Below are positions 33,916 through 44,854 of a stretch of DNA of 64,000 nt, one piece after another. The translations under genes were made by a program, and so were the position numbers. This DNA is from Arthonia radiata. Taxonomy: Eukaryota > Ascomycota > Arthoniomycetes > Arthoniales > Arthoniaceae. The DNA lies in assembly GCA_002989075.1 (NCBI GenBank), contig PSQN01000004.1:806001-870000 (forward strand). Reading direction: 5' to 3'. The notes under the pieces are model-generated. The model saw nothing but the letters and a program-made list of their open reading frames with translations, was not told where the DNA came from and ran no database searches. Every line of letters begins with the position of its first letter. The stretch's first letter is position 1.

Positions 33916-34562
33916 TCATGGCTTCACTTGAGCCGTCACTGTCCTCTTTTCTTCGTCGCTAAACAGCGTGGTGCCTTGCTTCAGAAAATCTATTAGTATC
34001 GGCACAGACGAGTCTTTGAAGTCTGGCGCCTGCCGTAGCTTCTCGAGGTCGCTGCCAAACTGTTTGGTCACGGCACGCAAGTACCAAGCATCAAAGTCAG
34101 GCTTTGAAGTCTTCGCTTCCGGCTTTAGCGGCTCCTGCTGAACAGCGGGCTCGGCTTGAGCCTCGACTCCGTCGGACGACGCATCTGACTTGTCGTCAGA
34201 TGATGAATCCTGCTCTGAGCTGGATGAGGTCGTGGACTGAGATGAAGTCGGTGGTGGAGCGACATCATGGGCCTTGCCATTGACTCTCGTCTTCTTTGTT
34301 GGGACGCCATCTACAGCGGCAGTGCGACGCTTAGCCGACGTTCTCGGTGTTCCATCATTGGCTTCGCTACTCTCGGAGCTCGTGTCCGAAGACGAGCTAC
34401 TAGAGGAAGACGATGGAGCCTTGTGTTCGACTAGCAGGATCTTAGTTCTCCGACCTACCTAGGTAAATTGATTCGACCAAGTTGAAGATTACCTTGTCCT
34501 GTACGCTGTTTTCTTTTTCTGCTTCCGCGTGTGCCTCTCGCTGTCTTCTTTTCAGTAGCCAT
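33916..34562 (-). CDS. RSA3: ribosome assembly protein 3 (Rsa3)
   Basis: This was reconstructed by hand as two exons (34562-34505, 34454-33916) and gives 198 residues. A lysine/arginine-rich head (TRGSRKRKQR) and a long Ser/Asp/Glu tract lead into a conserved C-terminal domain: FDAWYLRAVTKQFGSDLEKL, then DFKDSSVPILIDFLKQG and LFSDEEKRTV. That matches the Rsa3 domain, which works with the Dbp6 helicase complex in early 60S assembly in the nucleolus. The intron donor is uncertain. GTACAG at 34504 gives a 50-bp intron, while GTAATC at 34492 would give 38 bp; both keep the frame. It sits head to head with the U2AF35 gene. Confidence 0.8.
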
Positions 34563-34973
34563 TACAATGCAAGCCCGAAAAGCTTCATGTGTATCATGTG
34601 CACCAGCTGGAACTTGCCAGGAACAATCTTCTGGAATTTTTCTGGAAATGCTTGAGATATTTTGACATGATGGCGACGAGGTATTGCTTCATTGCGGATT
34701 TATTTTTTGCAGAAATCGCGAGTCAGAGGCTACCCTATTCTGCTGACCTCCAAAGGTGCTTACGTGAGCTATCGTGACACTGCCATCTAGAAAGCTCGAC
34801 GACCGCCGATTCAAGATAACTCCCTCTTTAATCGCAGGCTCAATCACTTATCTCGTCGCCAGCCTTTTTCTTGATATTACTCAAAGCCACTGTCTCTTCG
34901 TCATCGCATCACCACTGCCTTCAACCCAAGTCACACATAGCGTGAACTCCGCTTCTGAATAACACCCATCGCA
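34563..34973. other. bidirectional promoter between RSA3 and U2AF35
   Basis: 411 bp between two divergent genes, AT-richer than the coding regions. No gene is seen. Confidence 0.5.
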
Positions 34974-35655
34974 ATGGCGAACTATCTCGCCTCCATCTTC
35001 GGCACCGAGCAAGACAAGGTCAATTGCAGTTTCTACTACAAGATTGGTGCATGCCGCCACGGCGATCGCTGCTCGCGAAAACATGTCAAGCCGTCATACT
35101 CGCAAACCGTCCTTCTACCCAACCTTTACCAGAACCCAGCATACCAGCAAGGCAACAAATTGAATCCGGCCCAGATGCAAAACCACTTCGACGCGTTCTA
35201 TGAAGATATCTGGTGTGAGATGTGCAATTATGGAGAGATCGAGGAAGTCGTCGTATGCGACAACAATAACGACCGTAAGTAGGCCCCCAGCGTAGCTTTC
35301 TCCGTAACATATTGTGCTGACGGGATTTGCAGATCTGATAGGAAACGTCTACGCCCGATTCAAATACGAAGACTCAGCCCAAGCCGCATGCAACGCCCTC
35401 AACAGCAGATGGTACGCGGCGCGACCAATATATTGCGAGCTCTCTCCCGTTACCGACTTCAGAGAAGCGTGCTGTCGTCTGAACAGCGGCGATGGTTGCG
35501 TGCGCGGCGGCTTTTGCAACTTCATACATCGAAAGAACCCAAGCGACGAGCTGGATCGAGAGTTGGATATGGGTACCCGCAAGTGGAAGAAGGAGCGAGG
35601 TCGGGACGCTAGGAGTGTAACGAGGAGTCCAAGCCCGGAGCCCACGCGGAAGTGA
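34974..35655 (+). CDS. U2AF1: U2AF small subunit (U2AF35/U2AF23)
   Basis: Two exons (34974-35274, 35333-35655) flank a 58-bp intron (GTAAGT...TGCAG) and give 207 residues. The order is a first CCCH finger ([20 protein letters not shown]), the UHM/RRM fold ([20 protein letters not shown], then [19 protein letters not shown] and the GEL-like [10 protein letters not shown]), and a second CCCH finger ([19 protein letters not shown]). A short R/S-rich tail follows. The protein reads the AG dinucleotide at 3' splice sites as partner of the large U2AF subunit. The tail has only a few SR-type residues ([10 protein letters not shown]), as is usual in fungi. Confidence 0.94.
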
Positions 35656-36082
35656 GGAGTATGAATCCCAAGGCTGGTCGCGACAGCATAAACTCAAAAT
35701 TCGGGCGGTCCACCTTGGAAACCACACAACCTGGTGACCATTCGAAGGGAAGCCGCTGTAGGGAGAGCAAGCTGCGATGATGGCGTGGCGGGGAGCGCAA
35801 AGATGTACGATTCTCGACGAGACGAAAAGCTTGGATGGAAGAGCGAGACGTTCATGAAGGCCATGGCCGGCGTATACCTGAGATTGAAACCATGCGCGCC
35901 GCGACTACGAAGCATACCTCAACGGACAGCACGGCACATCTCGATCACACCGGTGCACGTTCTAGATGGACACCTTCGACACGCAGTATTTGAAACAGAT
36001 GTGGCTCTGCAGAGCACTTAATGCCGCGAGCTCTCCCTTTCATTTATCTTTTTTGATCTTTCAACCCATCAACGCCGTCCAC
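35656..36082. other. convergent intergenic region
   Basis: 427 bp between the 3' ends of U2AF35 and the QPRT gene. No gene is seen. Confidence 0.45.
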
Positions 36083-37057
36083 TCACTGTCTCACAACCTT
36101 CAAGCTGAAGTCTACATGCTTCACTCCTTGATGTATACTACTCGTACTAATTACATCCAACTCATCACACACAAACTCCCTCACATTCTCCTCCGTCAAC
36201 CCTCCACTCACCTCAATCAAGAAGCTCCCTCCACCCGGCCCCTGGACCTCCTCCTTCAACCGCTTCGCCGCCTTCCGCATCTCCGCTGGCCCAAAATTAT
36301 CCAGCATGACGACGTCCGCACCCGCTTCTACTGCCATCTTCGCCTCGTCATAGCTCTGACACTCGACCTCCACTTTCAGACTAAAACCAGCTGCGCTCTT
36401 CGCCGTGCGTACAGCATTCGTAATAGCTTGTGCTGTGATCTGCTCTTTACTCGCCCCTTTCGCATTGCCGTCTAGTAGTGTCGAAGAATCCGCGCACGAC
36501 CAGATGTGGTTATCCTTCAGCATGACCATACTGCTCAGATCATATCTGTGCCCGTCCGCCCCTCCAACCAAAATACCATACTTCTCCACCAACCTAAAGC
36601 CCGGCGTCGTTTTCCTCGTACCCGCCAACACGCCCTTATACCCCGCATCCCTAACCAGCTTCACCATCGCAGCAGTCTTCGTAGCGATGCCACTACACCG
36701 AGCCAAGCAATTCAGCGCCACACGCTCTCCAAATAGGATCTTGCGTATCTCGCCTGTAACGGTCGCGCACTCCGTGACAGGTGTAATGGACTGGCCTTCG
36801 GTTACATGCCATTGGATGTTGCACTCGAGTTGCCGGAAGACTTCGTTGAAGAATGGAATGCCTGCGACCACGCCTGCGGACTTGCCTAGAAGCTTAGCGG
36901 TCGCTTGGCCTGCGCCTACTACGAAGCCGCCGTAGTCGAGGGAGGGCGTGTCTTCGGCGAGCCAGGATTGGATTAATGGTGCTAGAGTTGCTGGGAGGAG
37001 GTGGGAGGGGTTGCCGTGGGCTGGGACGTTGGAGGGGTAGGGGGAGGTGGTGGTCAT
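36083..37057 (-). CDS. BNA6: quinolinate phosphoribosyltransferase (nicotinate-nucleotide pyrophosphorylase)
   Basis: A single exon encodes 324 residues. The N-terminal open-face domain (ECNIQWHVTEGQSITPV, then ERVALNCLARCSGIATKT) leads into the alpha/beta barrel with AGTRKTTPGFR, GGADGHRYDLSSMVMLKDNH, KVEVECQSYDEA, VVMLDNF and the end IEVSGGLTEENV. The Arg, His, Lys and Asp residues that hold quinolinate and PRPP are in place. It makes nicotinate mononucleotide from quinolinate in de novo NAD synthesis. The length is slightly over the ~295 of yeast Bna6, because of small inserts. Confidence 0.95.
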   Translation of the reverse strand: MTTTSPYPSNVPAHGNPSHLLPATLAPLIQSWLAEDTPSLDYGGFVVGAGQATAKLLGKSAGVVAGIPFFNEVFRQLECNIQWHVTEGQSITPVTECATVTGEIRKILFGERVALNCLARCSGIATKTAAMVKLVRDAGYKGVLAGTRKTTPGFRLVEKYGILVGGADGHRYDLSSMVMLKDNHIWSCADSSTLLDGNAKGASKEQITAQAITNAVRTAKSAAGFSLKVEVECQSYDEAKMAVEAGADVVMLDNFGPAEMRKAAKRLKEEVQGPGGGSFLIEVSGGLTEENVREFVCDELDVISTSSIHQGVKHVDFSLKVVRQ

Positions 37058-39147
37058 GCTGATTTCAGAGGTTGTCTTTGGAGATTAGAGATTGAGCTAC
37101 AACAGTGTACAATTCGAATTGCTGGCTGTGGATGTACTGTCCTCGGTAGCCTGGGCGGTATACGCCAGTGTATTGAGGTGCTCTGATCCAAGCGATCGAA
37201 ATCTTGTGGGTGCTGCGTGTTGTATGAATCCTACACCCGTATTCGTCAGTAATCCAGAACAGCGTTGTTATATACGGTCTTCAATGCATATGTTGTATGG
37301 ATGCGAGCACTAGTAGAACGTCATTGAAGATCGCCTCGGCGCATTTGAAGCCGACCAACTCCATTCGCCTACCTGAGACTAGCGTGGGCGGAGCTTCTCC
37401 TAATGGGTCACGTGGGTGTATGCGACGTAACGCTGACACTACGCACCAGACCCCACCAGAATCCAGCCTGGCGATAGCCCCGCTTTATCTCACTGCCGAT
37501 GCTCGTCAGTAAGACGTCTGAGCCGTAGGGTACTAAAGATTACGTAAAGAATACTCCGTTTCATGTAGATTACAGTCAAAAAGGGGCTGGACCTCAGTAC
37601 ACGTTACTTACACACTCACGTGACTGCACGGGCCTCTCCTGCTAAGATTCTGCCAAGATCCTGGCAGGGTCGCGTTAATCTCGCCCAAACCTGAGTCACA
37701 AAAAGCAGTAACAAAACAAGGTAATTGGGGGACAATTATGGGAGATGATATATGTATATCTTTCTCCTCTTTAGGTAATTGATCGTGCACAGACGTAAAT
37801 GTGGCGGGGCCTGCTCAATACCGTCTTTTTTACGTAAATAATAGGCCCTCCATTTCAGTAAAATACTGTGTAAAATACAATTTTTCTCCCTACTGAGCCG
37901 GCCACTTCTGCACCGTGCACCGAGCGGGCATTTCCCATCCCCTGTTGGCCCGCAAATATCCGACAGATTATATTTTGTACTTAATTTCGGTCCTTCACGA
38001 TCAGCTCTGAAACTGGGTTCATCATCTCGATTGGTCTAGTGGTCATGAGTGCGTACATTAGTTGTGCATGTTATTTACAGCACTAACTAGTCCAGTTTCC
38101 GCGTGCGTACATTAGTGATGTATTCTGTTACTACCAGAACACTGATGAAGTCTAGTTGTCAACACTCGTGTTTGCAAGCGCGGGGTAAGTGAACATTATT
38201 GGGCGTTCAGACCTCATTGTTAACGTCAAAACAGAGACCGGGGTGTATGTCTTTCCCCTCATATAATCATCACATATCGTTCTAACATTGCGGAGTCGAT
38301 TCCCGTATGTTTAGACAATACTTCCACCACCACTAGCAAGCCTTCTAACACTTAGAAGCGATCGAGAGTCCTCATCGAAGATCTTTTTTTGGCTGCGCAT
38401 AATTTATATCCCAGCCACTCAAGTTCTTCTTTTTGCTGCTTTTGCCCCCCTCTATGCAGACATCGCCGCTCTTTGAAATCCTATGTGCTTCAAGGTTGAG
38501 GGCGTCATCATGGCTCAAAGTAAGCTACTATAATTTATATCACGACGTCAGCAGCGACAGAACTAATGTTACGATCTGGGAGTGGGCTGGAAATGCTCTT
38601 TATCAATATCTAACGATAATGCCGGGGCAAGACGACTTGAATGCAAAAACCATGAATGAGACAGTCAGCACGACCATACTGCGCTCGCAAGACTTCAAGA
38701 CGATATGAAGATTCTACAATTACTTATAGGCTTTGTTGTACAGCAATAGACGTCTTCGGGGTATGCGAACACAAAGGAATGCATATCAGTGCCGTGAACG
38801 GGTGTCGCGTGTATAGCAAAGAACATCCCCAACGACCACATGAGCAGCATTCCTGACACCAGCCACAGCGTTATCACACGCTCTCATAGGTTCAGACACA
38901 CGCCATAAGCGCTGCGTTGTTTCCTCCGCAAAGGAACATAGTCAATAAGGAAGAGTGGCAAAACATGACTTCTTGAAGCCACCGGGATTTGTCTATTGCA
39001 AGAGTATCTGGCAGTACACCAACGTCGTTGAAGTGTATTGCAAGAGATGAACTGGCCATTGCGCAGTAAGTACAGACTTGATTATAGCCCGCGAAAACAA
39101 GAAGGCATCACTCCTAGCTCTCTTCGTGCACTTTTTGAATGCGTATC
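37058..39147. other. 2.1-kb gene-free, AT-rich stretch
   Basis: From about 37500 to 38750 the base composition is clearly more AT than the neighbouring genes (for example 37735-37890 and 38395-38560). Frames are short. A 12-base sequence, GCGTACATTAGT, occurs twice 54 bases apart near 38051 and 38105. A tRNA-like half is listed separately. No transposon frame or terminal repeat is recognised. Confidence 0.5.
38027..38052 (+). other. tRNA-like 5' fragment (A-box region)
   Basis: The sequence GATTGGTCTAGTGGTCATGA matches the D-arm/A-box layout of a fungal tRNA-Asp or tRNA-Glu (TGGTCTAGTGG). The anticodon arm and a matching T-arm do not follow at the right distance. A GAGTCGATTCCCG string near 38292 resembles a B box, but its flanks cannot pair with the 5' stem. 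It is most likely a broken tRNA copy or a coincidence. Confidence 0.3.
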
Positions 39148-40467
39148 CTACCTGCCCCAAGCCTGGCGTGCGCGGCGCAGATACGGAACTGCAGACCGCC
39201 ACAACTTCCGCACCTGGCTCCAGACGAGACCCAATAACAGCAGCCATGCGACTCCGAGGACCATATATGACCCGAGCCAACCTAGAACGCGCTTCGGATT
39301 ACGTATGATCCCACATGCTAAGCTCAGCTGAGCATGGTCATCCAAATTCATTCCATGCTCCATCGGACCCACTCCCCATCTAAAAAGCTTGTCTGGATCC
39401 ATTCGACGAAGTCGTTGTCGACAAGCATTTTTCGGACTGAGCCAGAGTCCGAACGGAGACAACCCCACAACCGACCAATGATTTTGTTCTACTGCAAGCA
39501 GATCTGCGTCGGGCATGAGGTAGTCCGCTGCTAATAAAGCTGCCTTCCGATGGGTGGTCCAGTCTCGGAGTAGCAAAAAGCAAAACAGCATCGTGGGCCA
39601 ACGAACCGTCCTCCAAACTTTAGTGAGCGGTGACTGGGCGAGACTCCTCACTCGATCGCTCCTTGAGGCGATTATGTACCATCCGTGGAGGCATGGGACC
39701 ACACGCACCAATACCGGCCACATCACTAGTCCCCATCCAACAAGGCGCATCACGCGGATCAGTAAATTCCAGCCCATCCACTCCAGCAGGCGCCCCCAGG
39801 TCTCGATGGGCTCGCAAGCCGCTTCCATTGGGAATAGTATCCGTTTATAGTCTTTTCCGAGCCGCTCGGTGCCAGGTCTGGACAGCACGGACTCCTGGTA
39901 GAACTCCATGAATGCATTCCATCGTTGCTCGCGACACACTTTCTGTGTGTGAAGACAGCTTCCGCATGGAAAATGTTCAAGGACGCACGAGAGGTTCTGT
40001 CGGATCCAAATATCGGTGCTGACGAGGTCTTCATGAGGACGCCATGATAGCCATTCGCCGTCGGCCGATATGAGATATAAGCCAGCGTACAGTACGAGCA
40101 GTCGTACGACTAGTCTCAAAAGCAAGTTTACTTCTGGTCGAGAAGATGTCCCTGCGTTCTGTACGCCCACAGAGGCCGACGCTGCTGAAGGCGCTCGGGT
40201 CCGCGCCGGTATGTCCAGGTCCGACTCCAGGTGTAGTAGCTCCGGGCCCGCCGTCAGCTGTGTGAGAGGCTGATGTGACGGTGATGTCGGCGGCACTGAA
40301 GAGTCCGACCGAGGCCACCTGCTCGATCGAGGCGACATCGGTATAGATGACTTTGCCTCACTCGCGCGAATCGATACAGCAGCCGAAGGTGCATCATCAA
40401 TCTCGTAGGCTTCGAAGACGGCACCTCTTGGAGCCGGCAAACGCCGACTCCTGAGGGTAGTGACCAT
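39148..40467 (-). CDS. multi-pass membrane protein, unknown function
   Basis: A single exon encodes 439 residues from MVTTLRSRRLPAP. The frame is open 37 codons further upstream. The first ~115 residues are Ser/Pro/Ala-rich and probably cytosolic. Hydrophobic segments follow near LLLRLVVRLLVLYAGLYLI, NLLIRVMRLVGWGLVMWPVL, PTMLFCFLLL and, at the end, YMVLGVAWLLLLGLVW. A Cys-containing loop (CVLEHFPCGSCLHTQKVC) lies between the first two. The C-terminus is basic (RKLWRSAVPYLRRARQAW). No family is recognised. The cysteine loop could be lumenal or bind metal. Confidence 0.7.
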   Translation of the reverse strand: MVTTLRSRRLPAPRGAVFEAYEIDDAPSAAVSIRASEAKSSIPMSPRSSRWPRSDSSVPPTSPSHQPLTQLTAGPELLHLESDLDIPARTRAPSAASASVGVQNAGTSSRPEVNLLLRLVVRLLVLYAGLYLISADGEWLSWRPHEDLVSTDIWIRQNLSCVLEHFPCGSCLHTQKVCREQRWNAFMEFYQESVLSRPGTERLGKDYKRILFPMEAACEPIETWGRLLEWMGWNLLIRVMRLVGWGLVMWPVLVRVVPCLHGWYIIASRSDRVRSLAQSPLTKVWRTVRWPTMLFCFLLLRDWTTHRKAALLAADYLMPDADLLAVEQNHWSVVGLSPFGLWLSPKNACRQRLRRMDPDKLFRWGVGPMEHGMNLDDHAQLSLACGIIRNPKRVLGWLGSYMVLGVAWLLLLGLVWSQVRKLWRSAVPYLRRARQAWGR

Positions 40468-41021
40468 GATCTTGCTCAGCACGCTTGGTGACCTACAGAG
40501 AATGCGGCAGTGCACCGCTCTTGCGCTCGACCGGCTAGGCTGTAAATCAAGGCAGAGAAAGTCACCAAAAGAGCTCATTTTACCGACACAAGGAGAGGCT
40601 GGCTTTGTCTACGTACGTACAGTCATGACCGTTTCGGGCGATGTGACTATGAAGGCTACACGCAAGGATAACATTGAAAGATCGCGCGAGCTACAGGCCC
40701 ACAAAATATGTGCTTGTCACAGGAACATTAACCTCTGGCGCAGTATGTACATCGTGCCACTCTCTCTCGCCTTCTCAAACCATTCCCGATACTTTCACAA
40801 CTGAGCCATAGCGAGCCACAAAGAAACACCCTGACCGATCCATCCCACCTCATCAAACCATTCCTCCGCATTTCTCAAGACTACCATGTGATCACGTTCA
40901 ACATCGGACTATAGTTCTTGGACTCCATCCCATCTCACCACACTCCAACCTATCCCATCTCACCGTCCACCGCCTCTTTCCCCCCACCACCGTCACCACC
41001 ACCACCGCCCACCCATCCCAT
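40468..41021. other. intergenic region
   Basis: 554 bp. The part next to 41021 is strongly C-rich on the plus strand (runs of CACCACC and CCATCCC), probably the 3' untranslated region of the 41022 gene. No gene is seen. Confidence 0.45.
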
Positions 41022-41672
41022 CTAATAAACCCACTGCGCCCTCATCAACCAAACCCAATACCCCACCACCAGAAACCCAGTGACCGCCCTTCCCCACCCC
41101 ACCCCAAGGAAATACCGCGCCGGCTCAATAACAGGCCCAAACGTCACAACCGCCAACAGCGTAATCAAAAACAACCTCACCATCGCCCTCAGAAAACTGT
41201 TTGCTTGCTGCATCACTGTCGTCGTCTCATTGGTCTCATCCACCACCTCTACTGGACCCTCCACATACTCACCTTCCATATCTCCCTCCATATCCTCCTC
41301 CCCTTCCTTCGGACCAAAGTCTATATGCCCAGTCTCATACGGATACTCGTGATCCATATAGCTGTAGTCCACGTTGGGATCGTTGTACACGTCCCCGCTG
41401 TCGTAGTTTGGCGTCACACTCTCCTGGACCTCCTCCACATCCTCCACATCCTCGACAAACAGTGGATGCTTTCGCTGGCGTCCTGGGCGGCGTTTGGCAG
41501 CTGTTTCTGAAGCGGCGACGGCGGCGACGGTGCGTGGTGACGGAACAGGCACGCGCACTTGGACGTGGATAGAGCGGCGGTGCGTCGTGTAGACCGGTTG
41601 TGCGAGGACGGGTTTGGCGAGGCGGGCGGAGCGGCGGGGCGTGGGTGTGGGTGGGATGGTTTTGCGTGGCAT
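41022..41672 (-). CDS. small basic-acidic protein with C-terminal membrane helices, unknown function
   Basis: A single exon encodes 216 residues. The N-terminal ~75 residues are basic and Pro-rich with PTPRRSARLAK and an AT-hook-like KRRPGRQRK. A strongly acidic middle follows (DVEDVEEVQES, then EGEEDMEGDMEGEYVEG). Two hydrophobic helices close the protein (AMVRLFLITLLAVVTFG and AVTGFLVVGYWVWL). A DNA-binding-like head on a membrane anchor would suit the inner nuclear envelope, but this is only an inference. No family is recognised. Confidence 0.65.
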   Translation of the reverse strand: MPRKTIPPTPTPRRSARLAKPVLAQPVYTTHRRSIHVQVRVPVPSPRTVAAVAASETAAKRRPGRQRKHPLFVEDVEDVEEVQESVTPNYDSGDVYNDPNVDYSYMDHEYPYETGHIDFGPKEGEEDMEGDMEGEYVEGPVEVVDETNETTTVMQQANSFLRAMVRLFLITLLAVVTFGPVIEPARYFLGVGWGRAVTGFLVVGYWVWLMRAQWVY

Positions 41673-42372
41673 AGTTGGTGCGTAGGAGTGTGGTGGACGA
41701 AGTGGTAATGCTTTGGTCTTGATGCGACAAAAGAGGTAGCGGCGCGGTGGTTGTCAAGAGGGCTGTGACTGGGCTGTGAGTGTGCTCGTGGAGAAGATTG
41801 GAGAGTGTGAACGATGAACGGGTTTGCGGCGTGTTGTATGAGGGGTGTGTTCTTTGTCCCATCGCCGGATTGGTGGTGGGTTTGCTGTCTTTGTTAATGT
41901 GTTTGCTCGTCTGAAACAATTGTCAGCAGGGGTTAGAAATGTCTTTATGGTAAGTCAATACGTTTGCTCGTCTGAGACAGTTATTAGTCGGGAATTGGCA
42001 ACGTCTTTGTGGTAAAGACAGCTCAAGCAAACGCCGTAATGGCTTAGCGATCGAAGAAGAAATGAAACTGGAGCTGCTGTCAATGCATGGCACGCATAGG
42101 TATCACTCTGAACATTAGCAGCTACTGCGCCCAAACATCTGCCCCTATGCTACAATGCGAGTCAATAGGATTGTGACCACAATGTCGATCTAGGATGCGT
42201 CTCAAACAATGCTGCCGAGTGTGCGCTGTACTGTCATTACCACCTCATTACTCATTAAGATGCGCGTTGACATGTCTCCCCAATCAACAAAGAGAATGCC
42301 GCATGAATGCCAACGCCTGCGCCGCTCATGCTCATGCTCATGCAAAAAATGCTTCTGTAGCTGTGCGTGTGT
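41673..42372. other. intergenic region with an imperfect 61-bp tandem duplication
   Basis: 700 bp with no supported gene. It holds the duplication described at 41901-42015 and a short TCATGC triple repeat near 42327. Confidence 0.45.
41901..42015. repeat. imperfect 61-bp tandem duplication
   Basis: Two copies start with GTTTGCTCGTCTGA at 41901 and 41962. They share GTCTTTRTGGTAA at their ends (near 41941 and 42003), with substitutions between. The repeat lies upstream of the 41022 gene. Confidence 0.75.
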
Positions 42373-44854
42373 CTATCGGGCGATGATGAGTTGGAAGCCG
42401 TCCACCCATTGGGCGACGGAACCTGAAATGCCTGCAATGCTGTAGCCACGTGGTGGGATAAGCGTATGCCTATGTCAGATGTCAGTAATCGTCAGAGATG
42501 GCGATGCAGACTCTCTCGACTTACCCCGAGCCACCATTGGCATTGCCAAAAACCTGAGACCGACGGCCCAAGTTCGTCAAGACCTGCAAGCCGTCGATCC
42601 AGACGCCGGCTCGGAGATAGAAACCCATAACCATCTCTCCGCGGCGTGTGTCAAGCACGAAATCACTGGAAGAGCCGCCACGCTTGCCGAAGAACTGACT
42701 TGTCGAATCCTCGTAGAAGAATTCAACGCCGTCAAAGGCATACCCAGCGTAGACACGAATGGCTGTCATGAGCTTGCGCTGATCTGTGAAGCTCCACCAC
42801 TGCACCTCATCAGGTCGACTGCCATCCATCTGAGAAAAGCCAAGCTTGCTGCTCTTGAAGCCGGTGCGCCCATCAGCGAGCTTGACCTTGGCAGTCTTCG
42901 AAGTAAGGGAGCCGAAGTCGTCGACGGTGTGACTGCTGCCACCAGCCGAGTGTACTTCGATCTTCAGCTTGTTCTTCGAATTTTTACCAGGTATGCGCTG
43001 TCGGAGCTCGCCCTCAGTGAGCATCACTTGCTTCGGGAAGCCAGCAGAGCTCATACCCTCGGCCACGTACTCCATCCAAGCGTGGCACTCAGTGTCGCCC
43101 TCTGGCTGGATCTCAATGAAACCCACGCCCGTCGAAGACGTTACCAAGACGTTGCCATTGTCCACGGACCATACCTGAACGTTGTCGTCTGTTGAGATTG
43201 GAGCGTCCGATGGTAGTCGGAAGCAAGGGTGAAAACGAAAGCGAAGGCAATCCAGGCGATGCCACGCACACTCGTCCTTTGGTAGACATAATCGCTGGCC
43301 AGGAGATTTGGTACGCGTCGAGTAAGGCTCTCGTGTTGTGAACGACCTGTTCAACCGAACATAGTCACGCAGCATGATGCCACTCTCTTGATGGGGGCAG
43401 CCAAACAAGTGGCCTGTTTCGTGCATATGCGCGCCGATGCCAATATTCGCTGCCTCCCAATTACTACCGGATTCGTTGAGATCGTTGGCAACGTGATTGG
43501 TGTCTGTCCGTGTGCAATCGGTAAACGCTGGCACCACCTCTTCCAGACATGTCGGATAGCTCTGCAATGCATGCGAGCCAAACACCGCCAGTTGAAGCCC
43601 CTCACCACCACCGCCCAATGCTGCGTGGCCGAGTACGAGCTGGGACTTTGTATCCCAATGCGTGTCCAGCAACAGCACAGACACGTAGCGGGTCATGCCG
43701 TTACCGATCGAAGTGCTGAAGTATTTCCTGACTGCTTCTCCTGCAAATGTGAACAAATCGCCCTGTCGATTCGCATTCTTGTTTTGCTGAGCGAATTCCT
43801 TGTCTCTGAGCTCTTTCACGGTCTTGTCCGATCTCACGACGTGTACGCGTGCCTCGTTTCGCATTACACCGGCCTCTGCGTCGCGACACGAAAGTGTGCC
43901 CTTCTGCCAGTCTTCGTCAAACCGGAAGCACCTCCTTCCAAATCCGTTTCGATTCATTTGCTCGCCTGTGAATGCTTGCCATAGGTATGCAGCCATCTTG
44001 AATTTCCTGATGGCAGTCTCCAAGCCATTGCCCTCGCGTGCCTTTCTCTCCGGCACTGCATCAAATTCGCCTTTTGAGTCCTTGCCCAGCAAAATGACCA
44101 GGTCAAGAGGAGGCGCTGAGACATATGGTAGATAGTTGATATTGATCCACGAGGAATGAGGCGCGCCGTTGTTCAGTTTCGGACAGATGAAGTCCAACCG
44201 CAATCTATTCGGTCCAGGCTGCAGATGTATCAGAGCTTTAAAGTGTGAGTCACATACAGGCCATGCGACTGCTGGGAAACTGTCTTGATGATGGCACACC
44301 CACAGCGTGCCATCGAATGGCTGCTGTGCGGGATCACCGATTTGGCCATAAACGAGGAGAACCTTCTGATGGACCTGAGAAAGATGTCAGCTTCTAGGCC
44401 CGAATGACTCATTACGATAACGATCATACCCAAGAGTTGTCTGAGACAGAGTGGACCTGAGGTGCATATGGTGATGTGGGAGCGTATGCGCGGCCATTCG
44501 AGGAGGTTGTGGAATTTGCTAACGTAGCGGAGCTTGCGCCCTGCTCAGAATAGTGAGCCCAATCCATGTCTTTAATATTACAGATGGAAAACCCACGATG
44601 ATGCTGTAACGATTGCTTCTCGAGGGATGTACAGAAGGACGCTGGGGGACTGGCGGCGCGTCGTTGAAAGACTTGTCCCGTTGTGGTAAGCTTGGAGGGG
44701 AGGAATTGGCCGTTGTTCGACTGTCCGCTGAGGAGTCATTGGTCTTTGTTGAAGGCGCCTCAGACGACCCACTCGAATGATCGCCTTTGTCTTTATGACC
44801 GCGAATGTTACTTCTCGACAAACGCCGTAGATCTTTCAGAAAAGTAGGCATCAC
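42373..44854 (-). CDS. zinc metalloprotease with jacalin-like C-terminus (YIL108W-like)
   Basis: Four exons (44854-44597, 44540-44430, 44374-42525, 42469-42373) give 771 residues. A Ser/Pro-rich head with no signal peptide is followed by VHQKVLLVYGQIGD and VCHHQDSFPAVAWPVCDSHF. The protease core has the extended metzincin-type motif HETGHLFGCPH, with Glu as the base and three zinc-binding His. The C-terminal ~150 residues (IRVYAGYAFDGVEFFYED, the strand-rich middle, and GHTLIPPRGYSIAGISG) look like a jacalin-type lectin fold. The fungal family around yeast YIL108W has this layout and no settled function. The lack of a signal peptide suggests an intracellular enzyme. The 56-bp first intron was placed by frame and family fit. 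Confidence 0.82.

Noticed and set aside
38290-38306. B-box-like GAGTCGATTCCCG as 3' half of a split tRNA with 38027-38052
   Set aside because: The spacing is ~240 bases and the bases after it do not pair with the 5' acceptor region, so no tRNA can be built.
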